A stretch of DNA of 64,000 bases from an uncultured Lachnospiraceae bacterium (GCA_900317585.1 ONHG01000003.1:1-64000); one strand, 5' to 3'. Counted from the stretch's first letter, positions 25,305-35,518 are shown. Notes: generated by a model not told the origin, from the letters alone. Made by a program: numbers and translations.

Positions 25305-27266
25305 TCATACGATACGTTTGAATTTCTTTTCTATCTCATATTTGCTCATAGAGATGATGGTGGGTCTGCCGTGTGGGCAGTTGTAAGGATTGTCGAGTGA
25401 CAAAAGCTCATCTATCAGCTCATTTATCTCAGGAAGAGTAAGCTTGTCATTGCCCTTGACTGCTGCCTTGCACGACATGGATGCGACCTTTTCCGTGATG
25501 ATATCAGGAGTCTGCCTGCCTGTCGCATTGGAAAAATCATCGAGCATCTCTATAAACAGATCCTTCATATCTATGATAAACAAATTATCTGGAATAGCAC
25601 TGATCATGTATTCCTTGCCACCAAAATGCTCCACCTCATAGCCAAACTGCTCTATCTGCGGCCTGTATTTCTCAAGCATCTCGCTTTCCCTTGCATCAAG
25701 AGTCATGACAATCGGAGGGCTTATGCGCTGTGATGTGAAATCCTTATTGGCAAGTCTTGCCATTGTTTTTTCATACAGCACCTTCTCATGAGCTGCATGC
25801 TGGTCTATGATATAAAGCTTGTCCTCAAACTCTATGAGCCAGTAGGTCTTAAAGAGCTGGCCTATGATGGAAAACTGCTTCTTGGAGCTTTCTGTTAGAA
25901 AAACCTTGTCGTAATCGCCGAGTGTCTGCTGGGTGCCGGTGACAACCTGTGCAGGTTCATACGCGGTGGAAGTCTCAGGCGTTAGTTCCACTAAATTGTC
26001 GGTGCCAGCAACAAGCGCAGATGTAGATGCTTTAGCAGTCTGCATCTTTGATGTGTTATCTGTGAGTTGCTCATTAACAGCAGGCGCTTTTGCAGCAGGT
26101 TCTATTGCTGAGTAATCTTTTAATGCTGACGTCACGCTCTGTCCGTACACACTCCTTGATTCCGCTGCCCTCACCTCATTGATACGCCTCTTCTCAAACG
26201 GCTCCGGTATTGGCTCCTTATACTCATGCACTATCTTTTTAGGCGCCGGCGTACTGTCTACAGGCACCTCGGGAATCATCTCCTTATGAGATAGAATTGC
26301 ATATATTGTGTCACACAATTCGACATATATCTCATTGTTGTTGTCGAACCGAAGCTCCATCTTGGTCGGATGCACGTTAACATCCAGCTCACTGAAAAAT
26401 GTGAAGTAAAGCACTGTAAACGGATACTGATGCTGCATTAGAAAGCTCTTGTAGGCCTCCTCTATTGCACGTGACAATATATTGCTCTTTACATACCTGC
26501 CGTTTATGAAATAATTCTCATAATTTCTGTTGCCCCTTGTGATGACAGGCTTTCCTATAAAGCCCTCCACCTTAAAGTATTCGCATTCATGCTTCACCTC
26601 AAGCAGTGATGACGATATCTCGCGTCCGAATATATGGTATATGATATCCTTTCTGTTGCCGTTTCCGGAGGTATGAAGCTTTGTCTGGTTATTGTTTATG
26701 AACTTAAACGATATATCAGGATGTGAAAGCGCAAGCTTTTCAACCATATCGCTTATATAGCTGCCCTCTGTCTGTGCTGTCTTTAAAAACTTACGTCTTG
26801 CCGGAACATTATAAAACAAATCCTTTACTATGAAGGTAGTACCGTCCGGAGCACCGATTTCCTCGTTGGAAAGTTCCTTCGAGCCTTCAATCACATATCT
26901 GGTGCCGGTGAGCTCATCGTATGTCTTTGTGATAAGCTCAACGCGGGCAACGGCCGAGATGCTTGACAGCGCCTCACCTCTGAAGCCGAGAGACTTTACA
27001 GTAAGTAAATCCTCTGCCGAGCGGATTTTGCTCGTGCTGTGACGGTAAAATGCAACCGCAACCTGGTCTCTTTCAATTCCGCAGCCGTTGTCAGTGATAC
27101 GGATGAATGAGATTCCACCTTCCTTTATCTCCACAGTGATGGCTGTGGAGCCTGCATCTATGGCATTTTCCACCAGCTCCTTTACCACGGAGCACGGACG
27201 CTCAACAACCTCTCCTGCAGCTATTTTATCTATTGTTTCCTGATTTAATATGGCAATATTTGGCAT
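25305..27266 (-). CDS. mutL: DNA mismatch repair protein MutL
   Basis: MutL links mismatch recognition by MutS to strand removal. The GHKL ATPase domain shows ELVENAIDAGS (~30-40), ITDNGCGIE and SLGFRGEALSSI. The C-terminal domain carries the endonuclease motif DQHAAHEKVLYE, so this is the nicking type found in bacteria without MutH. A long low-complexity linker (~340-450) joins them. Length 653 is typical. ATG 27266 follows AAAGG, 11 bases after mutS. Confidence 0.96.
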   Translation of the reverse strand: MPNIAILNQETIDKIAAGEVVERPCSVVKELVENAIDAGSTAITVEIKEGGISFIRITDNGCGIERDQVAVAFYRHSTSKIRSAEDLLTVKSLGFRGEALSSISAVARVELITKTYDELTGTRYVIEGSKELSNEEIGAPDGTTFIVKDLFYNVPARRKFLKTAQTEGSYISDMVEKLALSHPDISFKFINNNQTKLHTSGNGNRKDIIYHIFGREISSSLLEVKHECEYFKVEGFIGKPVITRGNRNYENYFINGRYVKSNILSRAIEEAYKSFLMQHQYPFTVLYFTFFSELDVNVHPTKMELRFDNNNEIYVELCDTIYAILSHKEMIPEVPVDSTPAPKKIVHEYKEPIPEPFEKRRINEVRAAESRSVYGQSVTSALKDYSAIEPAAKAPAVNEQLTDNTSKMQTAKASTSALVAGTDNLVELTPETSTAYEPAQVVTGTQQTLGDYDKVFLTESSKKQFSIIGQLFKTYWLIEFEDKLYIIDQHAAHEKVLYEKTMARLANKDFTSQRISPPIVMTLDARESEMLEKYRPQIEQFGYEVEHFGGKEYMISAIPDNLFIIDMKDLFIEMLDDFSNATGRQTPDIITEKVASMSCKAAVKGNDKLTLPEINELIDELLSLDNPYNCPHGRPTIISMSKYEIEKKFKRIV

Positions 27267-27277
27267 TTTAATCCTTT

Positions 27278-29920
27278 CTACCAGCGGTTTTTAACCTTGT
27301 TCTGGAGCTGATACAGCTTGTTTAACGCATCAAGTGGTGTCATGTTGCCTATGTCTATGCTTCGAAGCTCGTCAATTATATCATCATCCTTCACTGTGTC
27401 GAAAAGTGAAATCTGTGTCATATCAACCTCGTCAAGATGCTCCTTTTTATGTTTGTGGGCAGTGTCAACGGATATGCTTTTTACAGTATCTGTGATATCA
27501 TTTGCAAGAAGCTGCTCTGCGATTTCCTTGGCACGCTCTATGACTGAATCCGGCAGACCTGCAAGCTTTGCAACCTGTATGCCGTAGCTTCTGTCAGCTC
27601 CGCCCTTTACGATTTTTCTTAAGAAAACTATATCATCGCCCTTTTCCTTTACAGCGATGCAATAGTTATTTACACTGTCAAGCTTGCCCTCAAGCTCGGT
27701 GAGCTCGTGATAATGGGTTGCAAAAAGCGTCTTTGCTCCGAGGAGCTTTGGATTACTTATATGCTCTACAACTGCCCAGGCGATGCTTAGTCCGTCAAAT
27801 GTACTCGTGCCTCGTCCAATCTCATCGAGAATGAGCAGGGATTTTGCTGTTGCATTTCTTAGTATATTTGCCACCTCGTTCATCTCAACCATAAATGTAC
27901 TCTGGCCACTTGCAAGGTCGTCAGATGCACCGACTCGCGTGAAGATACGGTCTACAATACCGATATTTGCAGTTTGTGCAGGTACAAAGCTTCCAATCTG
28001 TGCCATGAGAACAATAAGTGCTGTCTGTCTCATGTAGGTGGATTTACCGGCCATGTTTGGTCCAGTGATGATTGAGATTCTGTTTTTGTGCTGATCCAGA
28101 TATGTATCGTTTTCTATAAACATGTCATTTGTAATCATTTTTTCAACTACAGGATGACGTCCGTTTTTTATGTCTATTATTCCGCTTTCATTTATCTTTG
28201 GCTTGCAGTAATTATTCTGGCTGGCAACAAGCGCAAGCGAAGCAAAAACATCAATCTGTGCTATAGCTCTGGCTGTTTTCTGAATCCTTGAAACATTGTC
28301 GGAAATCTGTTTTCTTACATCACGAAACAGCTCATACTCAAGTGATGTGAGCCTGTCTTCAGCTCCAAGAATGGTATCCTCAAGCTCTTTAAGCTCCGGT
28401 GTGATGTAGCGCTCGGCATTGGTGAGTGTCTGTTTTCTCACATAATAATCTGGAACCATATCCTTGAAGGAGTTTGTGACCTCAAGGTAATATCCAAAGA
28501 CCTTGTTATACTTGATTCTTAAGTTTTTGATGCCTGTTTTTTCACGTTCACCGGCTTCAAGCTCTGCAAGCCATGTCTTTCCCTTGGTTTTTGCGTCTCG
28601 AAGACGGTCAACCTCCTCGTTGTAGCCAGCTTTTATGATATCTCCATCGCGCTGTGAGATAGGCGGCTCATCCTCAATGGATGAAAGTAAAAGCTCATAT
28701 ATATCCTTAAGCTCGTCGAACTCTTCATTAATCTCATCGGTAAGCTCACACGGTATGTCTGAAAGCTGCTGCTTTATTGGTGGAAGCATTTTTAAAGAAT
28801 CCCTGAATGCAATAAGGTCGCGCGGATTGGCTGACTGGTATGTGATTCTTGTGATGAGACGCTCAAGGTCATAAATAGGATTAAGGTATTCCCTGATTTC
28901 ATCTCTTGTGATTTCGTTTGCATTAAGTGCTTCGATAAGCTTCTGGCGCTTTATTATCTCTGCCTTTTCGATAAGGGGCTGCTCGACATAGGTGCGAAGC
29001 AGTCTTGCACCCATAGCAGTGCGTGTCTTGTCGAGTACCCAAAGCAGGGAGCCTCTCTTTTGCTTTTCTCGAAGTGTCTCAACCAGCTCCAAATTACGTC
29101 TTGATGAGCTGTCAATTATCATATATTTGCCTATTGAGTACGGATGAAGCTCAAGTATATTGTCGAGTGAGTTCATCTGCGTCTCGTAAAGGTACTTTAA
29201 CAGTGCTCCGGCAGCTATGACTCCACTCTCATAATCCTCAAGCCCCAGAGCATTTATTGTCTGTACATGAAAATGTGAAAGCAGTGTCTCATTTGCAAGA
29301 CCATCAGAAAAATACCATGAGTCAAGTGCTGAAACAGTAATTGACAGTCTGTTTTTCATATCGTCAACATCTATTCCGCTCATGTAGAAGGCTTCATTAC
29401 ATATGATTTCCGATGGATTAAATCTGCTCACCTCATCTAACAGCTTTCTTTCCGCATCCACCTCTGTCGTGAAAAAATCACCTGTTGTGACATCACAGGT
29501 TGCTATGCCGTATTTGTCCTCAGTGTATACAATCGACATTATGTAATTGTTTTTTGCCTCATCTAAAGAAGCCATATCAGTGTTAGTGCCAGGTGTCACA
29601 ACACGGATTACCTCTCGCTTTACGATTCCCTTTGCCTGCTTTGGATCTTCCATCTGTTCACAGATAGCTACCTTGTGACCGTTTGATACGAGTCTGTTGA
29701 TATATGAGTCTGCCGCATGAAACGGTACTCCACACATAGGAGCTCTTTCTTCAAGTCCACAGTTTTTGCCTGTGAGTGTAAGCTCAAGCTCCTTTGAAAC
29801 CATTATCGCATCATCAAAAAACATCTCATAGAAGTCTCCTAAGCGATAAAATAAAATACAATCCTTATATTGTTCTTTTGTCTGCAGATAATGCTGCATC
29901 ATTGGTGATACTTCTGCCAC
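27278..29920 (-). CDS. mutS: DNA mismatch repair protein MutS
   Basis: MutS recognises mismatches and small loops. Mismatch-binding residues lie in LFYRLGDFYEMFFDDA near the N-terminus (the Phe-x-Glu of FYEMF). ABC-type ATPase motifs are TGPNMAGKSTYMRQ (Walker A), LLILDEIGRGTSTFDG (Walker B) and FATHYHEL. Length 880 is normal. The start is GTG 29920 with GAGGAAA at 6-8 bases; a longer start is not available. It heads the mutS-mutL-miaA group. Confidence 0.97.
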   Translation of the reverse strand: MAEVSPMMQHYLQTKEQYKDCILFYRLGDFYEMFFDDAIMVSKELELTLTGKNCGLEERAPMCGVPFHAADSYINRLVSNGHKVAICEQMEDPKQAKGIVKREVIRVVTPGTNTDMASLDEAKNNYIMSIVYTEDKYGIATCDVTTGDFFTTEVDAERKLLDEVSRFNPSEIICNEAFYMSGIDVDDMKNRLSITVSALDSWYFSDGLANETLLSHFHVQTINALGLEDYESGVIAAGALLKYLYETQMNSLDNILELHPYSIGKYMIIDSSSRRNLELVETLREKQKRGSLLWVLDKTRTAMGARLLRTYVEQPLIEKAEIIKRQKLIEALNANEITRDEIREYLNPIYDLERLITRITYQSANPRDLIAFRDSLKMLPPIKQQLSDIPCELTDEINEEFDELKDIYELLLSSIEDEPPISQRDGDIIKAGYNEEVDRLRDAKTKGKTWLAELEAGEREKTGIKNLRIKYNKVFGYYLEVTNSFKDMVPDYYVRKQTLTNAERYITPELKELEDTILGAEDRLTSLEYELFRDVRKQISDNVSRIQKTARAIAQIDVFASLALVASQNNYCKPKINESGIIDIKNGRHPVVEKMITNDMFIENDTYLDQHKNRISIITGPNMAGKSTYMRQTALIVLMAQIGSFVPAQTANIGIVDRIFTRVGASDDLASGQSTFMVEMNEVANILRNATAKSLLILDEIGRGTSTFDGLSIAWAVVEHISNPKLLGAKTLFATHYHELTELEGKLDSVNNYCIAVKEKGDDIVFLRKIVKGGADRSYGIQVAKLAGLPDSVIERAKEIAEQLLANDITDTVKSISVDTAHKHKKEHLDEVDMTQISLFDTVKDDDIIDELRSIDIGNMTPLDALNKLYQLQNKVKNRW

Positions 29921-29967
29921 GAATATTTCCTCTCTTTATGTGTATAAATATTATTCATGTGTATATA

Positions 29968-31587
29968 TTATTCGAAATCCGGCCTATATTTTTTAATAAT
30001 TGCTTCTGCGACCTTTATGCCGTCGATTGCCGCAGATGTAATGCCTCCCGCATAGCCTGCGCCCTCTCCGCAAGGGTATACACCCGAGATGTTGCTCTCA
30101 AAGGATTCATCTCTTTTTATGCGAAGCGGAGAAGATGTGCGTGTCTCCATACCGGACAAAATTGCATCTTTTCTGTCAAAGCCATGTATCAGATGACCAA
30201 AATGTTCCATTCCAAGCTTGAACGACTGCTCCATGTCAGCGTTCATCAGTCCATTCAGCTTTGCAAAGACGGTGTTTCCCTTTGTACAGGAGCAAAAATC
30301 ACCGTATGCTGTTGTTAATCTGTCATCACAGAAATCACCAAAAAGCTGCTGTGGTATTAAACCATTGCCTCGATTATAATTTTCTGTTTCGAGCCTTTCC
30401 TGATATCTCACTCCGGCGAGGGCATCATCTGCACCGAAATCCTTCGGCGAAACAGATACTATGATGGCACTGTTCGCATTTTTGCTGTTTCTGTCGTGAT
30501 AGCTCATACCGTTAACCACCGTGTGATTTTTGGTTGACGATGAGTTGACCACATATCCTCCCGGACACATGCAGAATGAATAGACTCCTCTGCCATTCGG
30601 AAAATTGGAGGTAACCTTGTATGGGCTTGGAGGAAGTATGATTTTCTTTTGAATACCATACTGTGATTCATCTATCATGCGCTGCGGATGCTCCACGCGA
30701 AAGCCGACGGCAAAGCTCTTGCACTCCATATCAAAGCCTTTGTTGTAAAGCATATCAAATGTATCTCTGGCGCTGTGTCCGAGTGCCAGAACGCATACAT
30801 CTGTCTTTATTTCACTATTACTGTTACAGTCAGAATCCGTGTAAACACTTAATAGCTTTTGGGAAACTATGTCAAGATTGTTTACACAGGTGTCAAATAC
30901 AAACGTAGTCCCTTTGTCAACCAAAAACTCGCGCATGTTGACAATCACTTCTGAAAGTACATCAGTACCAATATGTGGCTTGTTGTCATAAAGTATGGAC
31001 GGATCTGCTCCAAAGCGCACAAATGTCTCAAGCACAAGACGATTTCTGCCCGAAGGATCCTTTACGGATGTATTCAGCTTGCCGTCTGAAAAGGTTCCGG
31101 CACCGCCCTCACCAAACTGTACATTGCTTTTGGGATTAAGTATGCCGCTCTCCCAGAATTTTTGTACATCACAGGTTCTTTTCTCAACCCGGCTGCCACG
31201 CTCGATAACTATCGGGCGAAAACCTGCCTCTGCCAATATATATGCACAAAACAGCCCTGCAGGACCTGCCCCTGCAATAACAGGTCGCCTGTCAAGCGGT
31301 ATATTTCCGTGCGCAGGTATCCGGTACTCTTTTTCTTTGTATATGAGCACAGATGAGCTGGCTGCTCTTTTTACAATTGCTTCTTCGCTATTTTTTGTAT
31401 CCTCTATCTCTACAGCAACTGAATATGTATAGAACAGCTCAGGCTTTTTACGCGCGTCAAGTGATTTCTTTAATATGCGGTATGTAAAGCCAGTCTTGGC
31501 ATTGAGCTTAAGCGTTTTTATTATTTTCTTTTTTAATGCCTCATCACTGTGCGTGACGGGGAGCTTTATCTGGTTAATTTTAATCAT
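29968..31587 (-). CDS. FAD-dependent dehydrogenase-like protein (COG2509 type)
   Basis: A 539-residue flavoprotein of unknown substrate. Residues 1-~95 are an RNA-binding-like or ferredoxin-like N-domain typical of this family. The FAD-binding Rossmann motif VIAGAGPAGLFCAYILAEAG follows, then FGEGGAGTFSDGKLNT, VCVLALGHSARDTF and a C-terminal SGVYPCGEGAGYAGGITSAAIDG. These are hallmarks of uncharacterised FAD-dependent dehydrogenases widespread in Clostridia. Start ATG 31587 directly abuts the stop of the next flavoprotein (31588), so the two are co-transcribed. Confidence 0.85.
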   Translation of the reverse strand: MIKINQIKLPVTHSDEALKKKIIKTLKLNAKTGFTYRILKKSLDARKKPELFYTYSVAVEIEDTKNSEEAIVKRAASSSVLIYKEKEYRIPAHGNIPLDRRPVIAGAGPAGLFCAYILAEAGFRPIVIERGSRVEKRTCDVQKFWESGILNPKSNVQFGEGGAGTFSDGKLNTSVKDPSGRNRLVLETFVRFGADPSILYDNKPHIGTDVLSEVIVNMREFLVDKGTTFVFDTCVNNLDIVSQKLLSVYTDSDCNSNSEIKTDVCVLALGHSARDTFDMLYNKGFDMECKSFAVGFRVEHPQRMIDESQYGIQKKIILPPSPYKVTSNFPNGRGVYSFCMCPGGYVVNSSSTKNHTVVNGMSYHDRNSKNANSAIIVSVSPKDFGADDALAGVRYQERLETENYNRGNGLIPQQLFGDFCDDRLTTAYGDFCSCTKGNTVFAKLNGLMNADMEQSFKLGMEHFGHLIHGFDRKDAILSGMETRTSSPLRIKRDESFESNISGVYPCGEGAGYAGGITSAAIDGIKVAEAIIKKYRPDFE

Positions 31588-32862
31588 TTACTGCATTTCT
31601 CCTGCTATATATCCACTTGTCCATGCCCACTGCAGATTGTAGCCACCGCATATGCCGTCCACATCAAGCAGCTCTCCGCAAAAGTAAAGCCCCGGATGGA
31701 TTTTGGACTCCAATGTACGTACATCTATTTCCTTTGTACATATGCCGCCTGCACACACCTGTGCAAATTCGGCTCCTCTTGGCTTTTTTACCGAAACGGC
31801 TGTATGCTTTATAGAGTGGGTGAGACTTTTACAATCATCATCTGTCAACAGCCTTCCCTTTTTGTCAGGAGATACACCTGATTTGTGTATCAGCTCAAGA
31901 AGAAGCTTATTGTTTAAAAGTCCGTTAAGCATCTCATTTAGCGAGCGGTTGTCTGTCGTTGTAATGCTTCTGTCCTTTATGTACCCATTAAGCTCATCAT
32001 CACTAAAAGCCGGCAAAAAGTCAATTATAACCTTGACCCTTTGACCTTTATCGAGGGCTCTTGACATAAGACTTGAAATCTGAAAAACCGGGATGCCTGA
32101 GATGCCATAGTCAGCTAACTGCAGCTCCCCTGTATTTTGCTCTGTCATTTGACCGTCTATCACGGAAGCGACGGTAGCATCGCACCTGACACCTGTGATT
32201 TTTTTGAAATTAAGGCCATCACAGCTAAAGCCGCAAAGCGCGGGTAATGGCTTTTGGATATGATGTCCGAGAGCTTCTATCTGTCGAAACAGGCTTCCGT
32301 CACTTCCAAGCTTTGGGGAAGCCATAAGGCCACACGCTATGATAAGCCTTTTGGACTTAAAGCTGCCCTTGTCTGTTTGGATGCTGTAACCGGTCAGGTC
32401 ATATGCTTTCTTATTAGATGCCAGATTTGCAACAGAATTTGTGTCATCAGCCGTAATCCTTGCAGCCTTTATTTTTGTAATACTAATGCCTGTTTTCACA
32501 TCCACATGAAGCCTCATAAGCTCCATTCGAAAGGCTGCCACAACAGATGCTGCCTGCCTTGAATTTGGATAAATGTAGCCACCATTGTCATATGCAGGTA
32601 TTCCAAGTTCTTTAAAAAAACGTATTGTGTCTGCATAATTAAATTGCGACAACCCGTTTTTAATCAGCGATTTACTGCCGTGGAATTTGTTTACGGACAT
32701 ATCAGTGTTTGTGAAATTACATCTGCCGTTTCCTGTTGCAAGTATTTTCTTTCCTATATCATCCTTGTGCTCTAAAAGTGCCACACGTGCTCCCTTCGAT
32801 GCAGCAACTGCTGCCGCCATCAGCCCGGATGCACCGGCACCTATTATAATTACATCGTACAT
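31588..32862 (-). CDS. NAD(P)/FAD-dependent oxidoreductase, HI0933/BaiN family
   Basis: A 424-residue flavoprotein. The N-terminal FAD motif DVIIIGAGASGLMAAAVAASKG is at residues 3-24, then LATGNGRCNFTN, the central HI0933 insertion domain and a C-terminal TCAGGI-type segment (QVCAGGICTKEIDVRTLESK), ending with GLYFCGELLDVDGICGGYNLQWAWTSG. All are diagnostic of the HI0933 family, whose member BaiN has been linked to bile-acid dehydroxylation in Clostridium. The substrate here is unknown. ATG 32862 follows AGGGG. It is upstream of and adjacent to another flavoprotein. Confidence 0.88.
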   Translation of the reverse strand: MYDVIIIGAGASGLMAAAVAASKGARVALLEHKDDIGKKILATGNGRCNFTNTDMSVNKFHGSKSLIKNGLSQFNYADTIRFFKELGIPAYDNGGYIYPNSRQAASVVAAFRMELMRLHVDVKTGISITKIKAARITADDTNSVANLASNKKAYDLTGYSIQTDKGSFKSKRLIIACGLMASPKLGSDGSLFRQIEALGHHIQKPLPALCGFSCDGLNFKKITGVRCDATVASVIDGQMTEQNTGELQLADYGISGIPVFQISSLMSRALDKGQRVKVIIDFLPAFSDDELNGYIKDRSITTTDNRSLNEMLNGLLNNKLLLELIHKSGVSPDKKGRLLTDDDCKSLTHSIKHTAVSVKKPRGAEFAQVCAGGICTKEIDVRTLESKIHPGLYFCGELLDVDGICGGYNLQWAWTSGYIAGEMQ

Positions 32863-32892
32863 ATTCTTTCCCCTAACTGATTTATTTTAACA

Positions 32893-33267
32893 TTAACTTG
32901 AATAGCTTTCAAGAAAATCGTACAAATCAGTTTCGTTAAAAAAGTAGAGTCCGTTTGTCACTTTATTTTTTACCTCTTCGGGCAGCTCTTCAAAATATAC
33001 GCCTGTGTCAAAGTATTTTTCACTTGCTGAGCCGTTGTATACAGACAGCATTCCGGAGTCATTTTTGATGCAGTATTTTGCATTCTTAGCCTCATTTGAT
33101 GTCAGAAGACTTTCTTTTTTATTTTTCTCTTCTTTATCATTTTCATTACTTTGTGCAATTATCGCAGCCTTGTCTGCAGCTTTTTGCGTATTGATTTTTT
33201 CTATCATAACAAGTGCAAGGAGAATTACAACAATAGTTAAAAAACAGATACTGATTTTGCTTTTCAT
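32893..33267 (-). CDS. Membrane-anchored protein with BofC-C-terminal-like domain
   Basis: This 124-residue protein has an N-terminal signal anchor (ISICFLTIVVILLALVMI), a charged linker and a C-terminal ~55-residue domain (KYCIKNDSGMLSVYNG, VYFEELPEEVKNKV, GLYFFNETDLYDFLESYSS). That pattern matches the BofC C-terminal domain found in many Clostridia proteins; in B. subtilis BofC acts in forespore signalling. Assignment is by pattern memory. The start ATG 33267 follows GAGGTG. Both lie in the loop of a perfect hairpin (33243-33292). It lies between the flippase and the flavoproteins. Confidence 0.65.
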   Translation of the reverse strand: MKSKISICFLTIVVILLALVMIEKINTQKAADKAAIIAQSNENDKEEKNKKESLLTSNEAKNAKYCIKNDSGMLSVYNGSASEKYFDTGVYFEELPEEVKNKVTNGLYFFNETDLYDFLESYSS

Positions 33268-33292
33268 ATTATCACCTCAAAATCAGTATCTG
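33243..33292 (-). promoter_or_regulatory. 16-bp perfect inverted repeat enclosing a ribosome site and start codon
   Basis: ACAGATACTGATTTTG (33243-33258) is the exact reverse complement of CAAAATCAGTATCTGT (33277-33292). The 18-base loop holds GAGGTG and the ATG of the BofC-like gene. The downstream arm encodes residues about 4-9 and ends in five T on the minus strand. It could act as a terminator for the upstream flippase gene, or as a translational or attenuation switch. Confidence 0.65.
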
Positions 33293-33316
33293 TAAATTTT
33301 TGTTATTTATTCAATT

Positions 33317-34981
33317 TTATAATAAATGACATTTTTTTGCCACTTTTATGATAAGTGTGCCCTTTGGAAAATGTCTAAGCTCATCCTCAGTCAGTCCCTT
33401 GAGTAAAAGCAACGCCACTGCATATGAGATAACCGCAATGATTGCAGCAAGAATGAAGGCGATAATCTCAATATGACAGGCCTTGTAAAGTATAAAGTAT
33501 ACTATATACGAAATAACTCCCATTATGAGCGAGCTGATGGCAGGTATGATAAAGGTTCTTTTTATTTCCTGATTAAAGCCGCTGTACTTTTTTAAAGCCA
33601 TGCTGTTCATAAAGCACATGAGCAGTGCAAAAAACGTATTGGCAAGCACAACTGCATGTATATTGAGCCTGAATATGAGCATAAGCAGTATGAGCACTAT
33701 GACATGCGCTACAATTGATATCGCAGCGTTGATTACCGGAACTTTGAGCCTGTCAATGCCCTGCAGCAGTCCGTTTGACAGTGTGGAAAGTGAGTAAAAT
33801 ACTACCGCAACCGCACCGACATACATCATAAGTGATGCCTCAGCATTTGTTGCACGGGTGCTTGAAAACAGTATATTAAATATCGGCAGTCCAAACACGG
33901 CAAGTCCTACTGCACATGGGAATGCGACAACCATAATAAAGCGTGTGGAAAGATTAATCTGTCCTCTCACTGCCTCCATATCGTCCCTGTGATATGCACC
34001 TGTAAGCACCGGAACAAAGGATGCTGCCATGGCTGATGCTATGGATATAGGCACATTGATTAAAAGCTTGTACTTTCCGGTGTATACACCCCACCATACG
34101 TCTATATCATTCTGAGTGTATCCCTGAAGCAGTGCAACCTGCTTGAATATACCCTGGTCTATGATGCCACTGATATTGTATATAGTAGTACTTAAAAGCA
34201 CCGGAATAACCGTAATTACAAGAATCTTCATTGTGTAGCCAAATGAGCTCACCCTGACATTTCGTTCTCTTTTCATCTGTCTCTTGAACACCTTCATATA
34301 GATGGCAAAGATAAATACTACAAATAAAAGTGCTGCTACAGAGCCAAGCACTGTTCCAAGTGTACCGCCTGCTGCACCGTAGGCAGCGGCATAGTGCTCC
34401 TTGTCACCAAGCACTGCGCCAATCCTTGTACCTGTACGGTATAGCACATATGCAGCCCATACACTGACTATGGCATTTACTATCTGCTCTATTATTTGTG
34501 AGACGGCACTCGGCATCATAGTACCCAGTCCCTGGAAAAAGCCTCTGATTACGCCCAGCACTGCAACTACCAAAAGCCCCGGAGCCAGTACTCTTAAGGC
34601 AAAAATACTGTATGGTGTGTTAAGAAGCGTTGTCGCAAAAAAATTGCCACCAAAAAACAGTATGAGAGCCACTGTTGTGCCACTGATGGTTGCAAAAAGC
34701 AGAGCGCACTTCAGTATCTGATACGTCGCAGTCCGCCTCTTTTTTGCCATCTTGGCTGAAACCATCTTTGATACAGCAAGCGGTAAGCTGTATGATGATA
34801 TAATAAGCATGACATTATATATTTCAAAAGCTGTGGAATAATAGCCGATTCCAATGTCACCCAATATACGCTGCATAGGTATACGATATATGAGTCCTAT
34901 TATTCTGCTTATGATAGATGCTACGGCAAGTATAGAGCCCTGTACTAAGGCATTGCTTGCCCCATTATTATTTTTAGACAT
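33317..34981 (-). CDS. MOP-superfamily polysaccharide flippase (SpoVB/MurJ-like)
   Basis: A 554-residue integral membrane protein with about 14 hydrophobic segments. It starts ALVQGSILAVASIISRIIGLIYRIPM, the N-terminal signature of the oligosaccharide-flippase/SpoVB branch of the MOP exporters; GYYSTAFEIYNVMLIISSYSLPLAVSKMVS is equally typical. Members flip lipid-linked sugars, including lipid II, across the membrane. Whether this one serves peptidoglycan or another glycan is not shown. ATG 34981 follows AGAGGA. It is downstream of ybeY. Confidence 0.88.
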   Translation of the reverse strand: MSKNNNGASNALVQGSILAVASIISRIIGLIYRIPMQRILGDIGIGYYSTAFEIYNVMLIISSYSLPLAVSKMVSAKMAKKRRTATYQILKCALLFATISGTTVALILFFGGNFFATTLLNTPYSIFALRVLAPGLLVVAVLGVIRGFFQGLGTMMPSAVSQIIEQIVNAIVSVWAAYVLYRTGTRIGAVLGDKEHYAAAYGAAGGTLGTVLGSVAALLFVVFIFAIYMKVFKRQMKRERNVRVSSFGYTMKILVITVIPVLLSTTIYNISGIIDQGIFKQVALLQGYTQNDIDVWWGVYTGKYKLLINVPISIASAMAASFVPVLTGAYHRDDMEAVRGQINLSTRFIMVVAFPCAVGLAVFGLPIFNILFSSTRATNAEASLMMYVGAVAVVFYSLSTLSNGLLQGIDRLKVPVINAAISIVAHVIVLILLMLIFRLNIHAVVLANTFFALLMCFMNSMALKKYSGFNQEIKRTFIIPAISSLIMGVISYIVYFILYKACHIEIIAFILAAIIAVISYAVALLLLKGLTEDELRHFPKGTLIIKVAKKCHLL

Positions 34982-35020
34982 TTATAAATCCTCTGTTTCA
35001 ATTGATAACCAGCTTAAATA

Positions 35021-35518
35021 TTAGCGTGTTATACCTAAAGCGTCAAGTATTTTTCTCTGGTGCTCTTCCATTACGGCAGCCTCATCAGCCTCCATGTGGT
35101 CATATCCGAACAGATGAAGCATGCTGTGTGTAATCAGAAAGGCAAACTCTCTTTTTTCGCTGTGTCCGTATTCTAAGGCCTGTTCCTTTACCTTGTCAAC
35201 GGATATGATTATGTCACCGAGCATGACTTCACCTGTATCTGGATTGAAATCATCCTCATTCTCATCTGAAAGGAAAGAAAAGTCCCCGGGTGTTTCATAT
35301 GAAAGCATCGGAAAAGACAGTACATCTGTAGGTCTGTCTATCTGCCTGTATTCCTTATTGATGGCCTGTATTCCGGCGTTATCTGTCAGTGTCAGATTAA
35401 CCTCCGCCTCATAAGGAAAGAGCTCATGTTCAAGCGAAAACTCAACAACCTCTTTTGCCAGAGTCTCATAATCAAAGTCAAAATCAACCTCTGTTTCCTT
35501 TTCGAGAAAAAAACTCAT
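35021..35518 (-). CDS. ybeY: Endoribonuclease YbeY (16S rRNA maturation)
   Basis: YbeY is a zinc-dependent RNase acting in 16S rRNA 3'-end maturation and ribosome quality control. The metal motif is HSMLHLFGYDH with three histidines, followed by a Glu-rich helix (EADEAAVMEEHQRKIL). The N-terminal NAGIQAINKEYRQIDRPTDVLSFPM is the other family block. Length 165 is normal. ATG 35518 overlaps the upstream stop (ATGA) with an AAGGAGG site. It is third in the conserved phoH-pgpH-ybeY order. Confidence 0.96.
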   Translation of the reverse strand: MSFFLEKETEVDFDFDYETLAKEVVEFSLEHELFPYEAEVNLTLTDNAGIQAINKEYRQIDRPTDVLSFPMLSYETPGDFSFLSDENEDDFNPDTGEVMLGDIIISVDKVKEQALEYGHSEKREFAFLITHSMLHLFGYDHMEADEAAVMEEHQRKILDALGITR

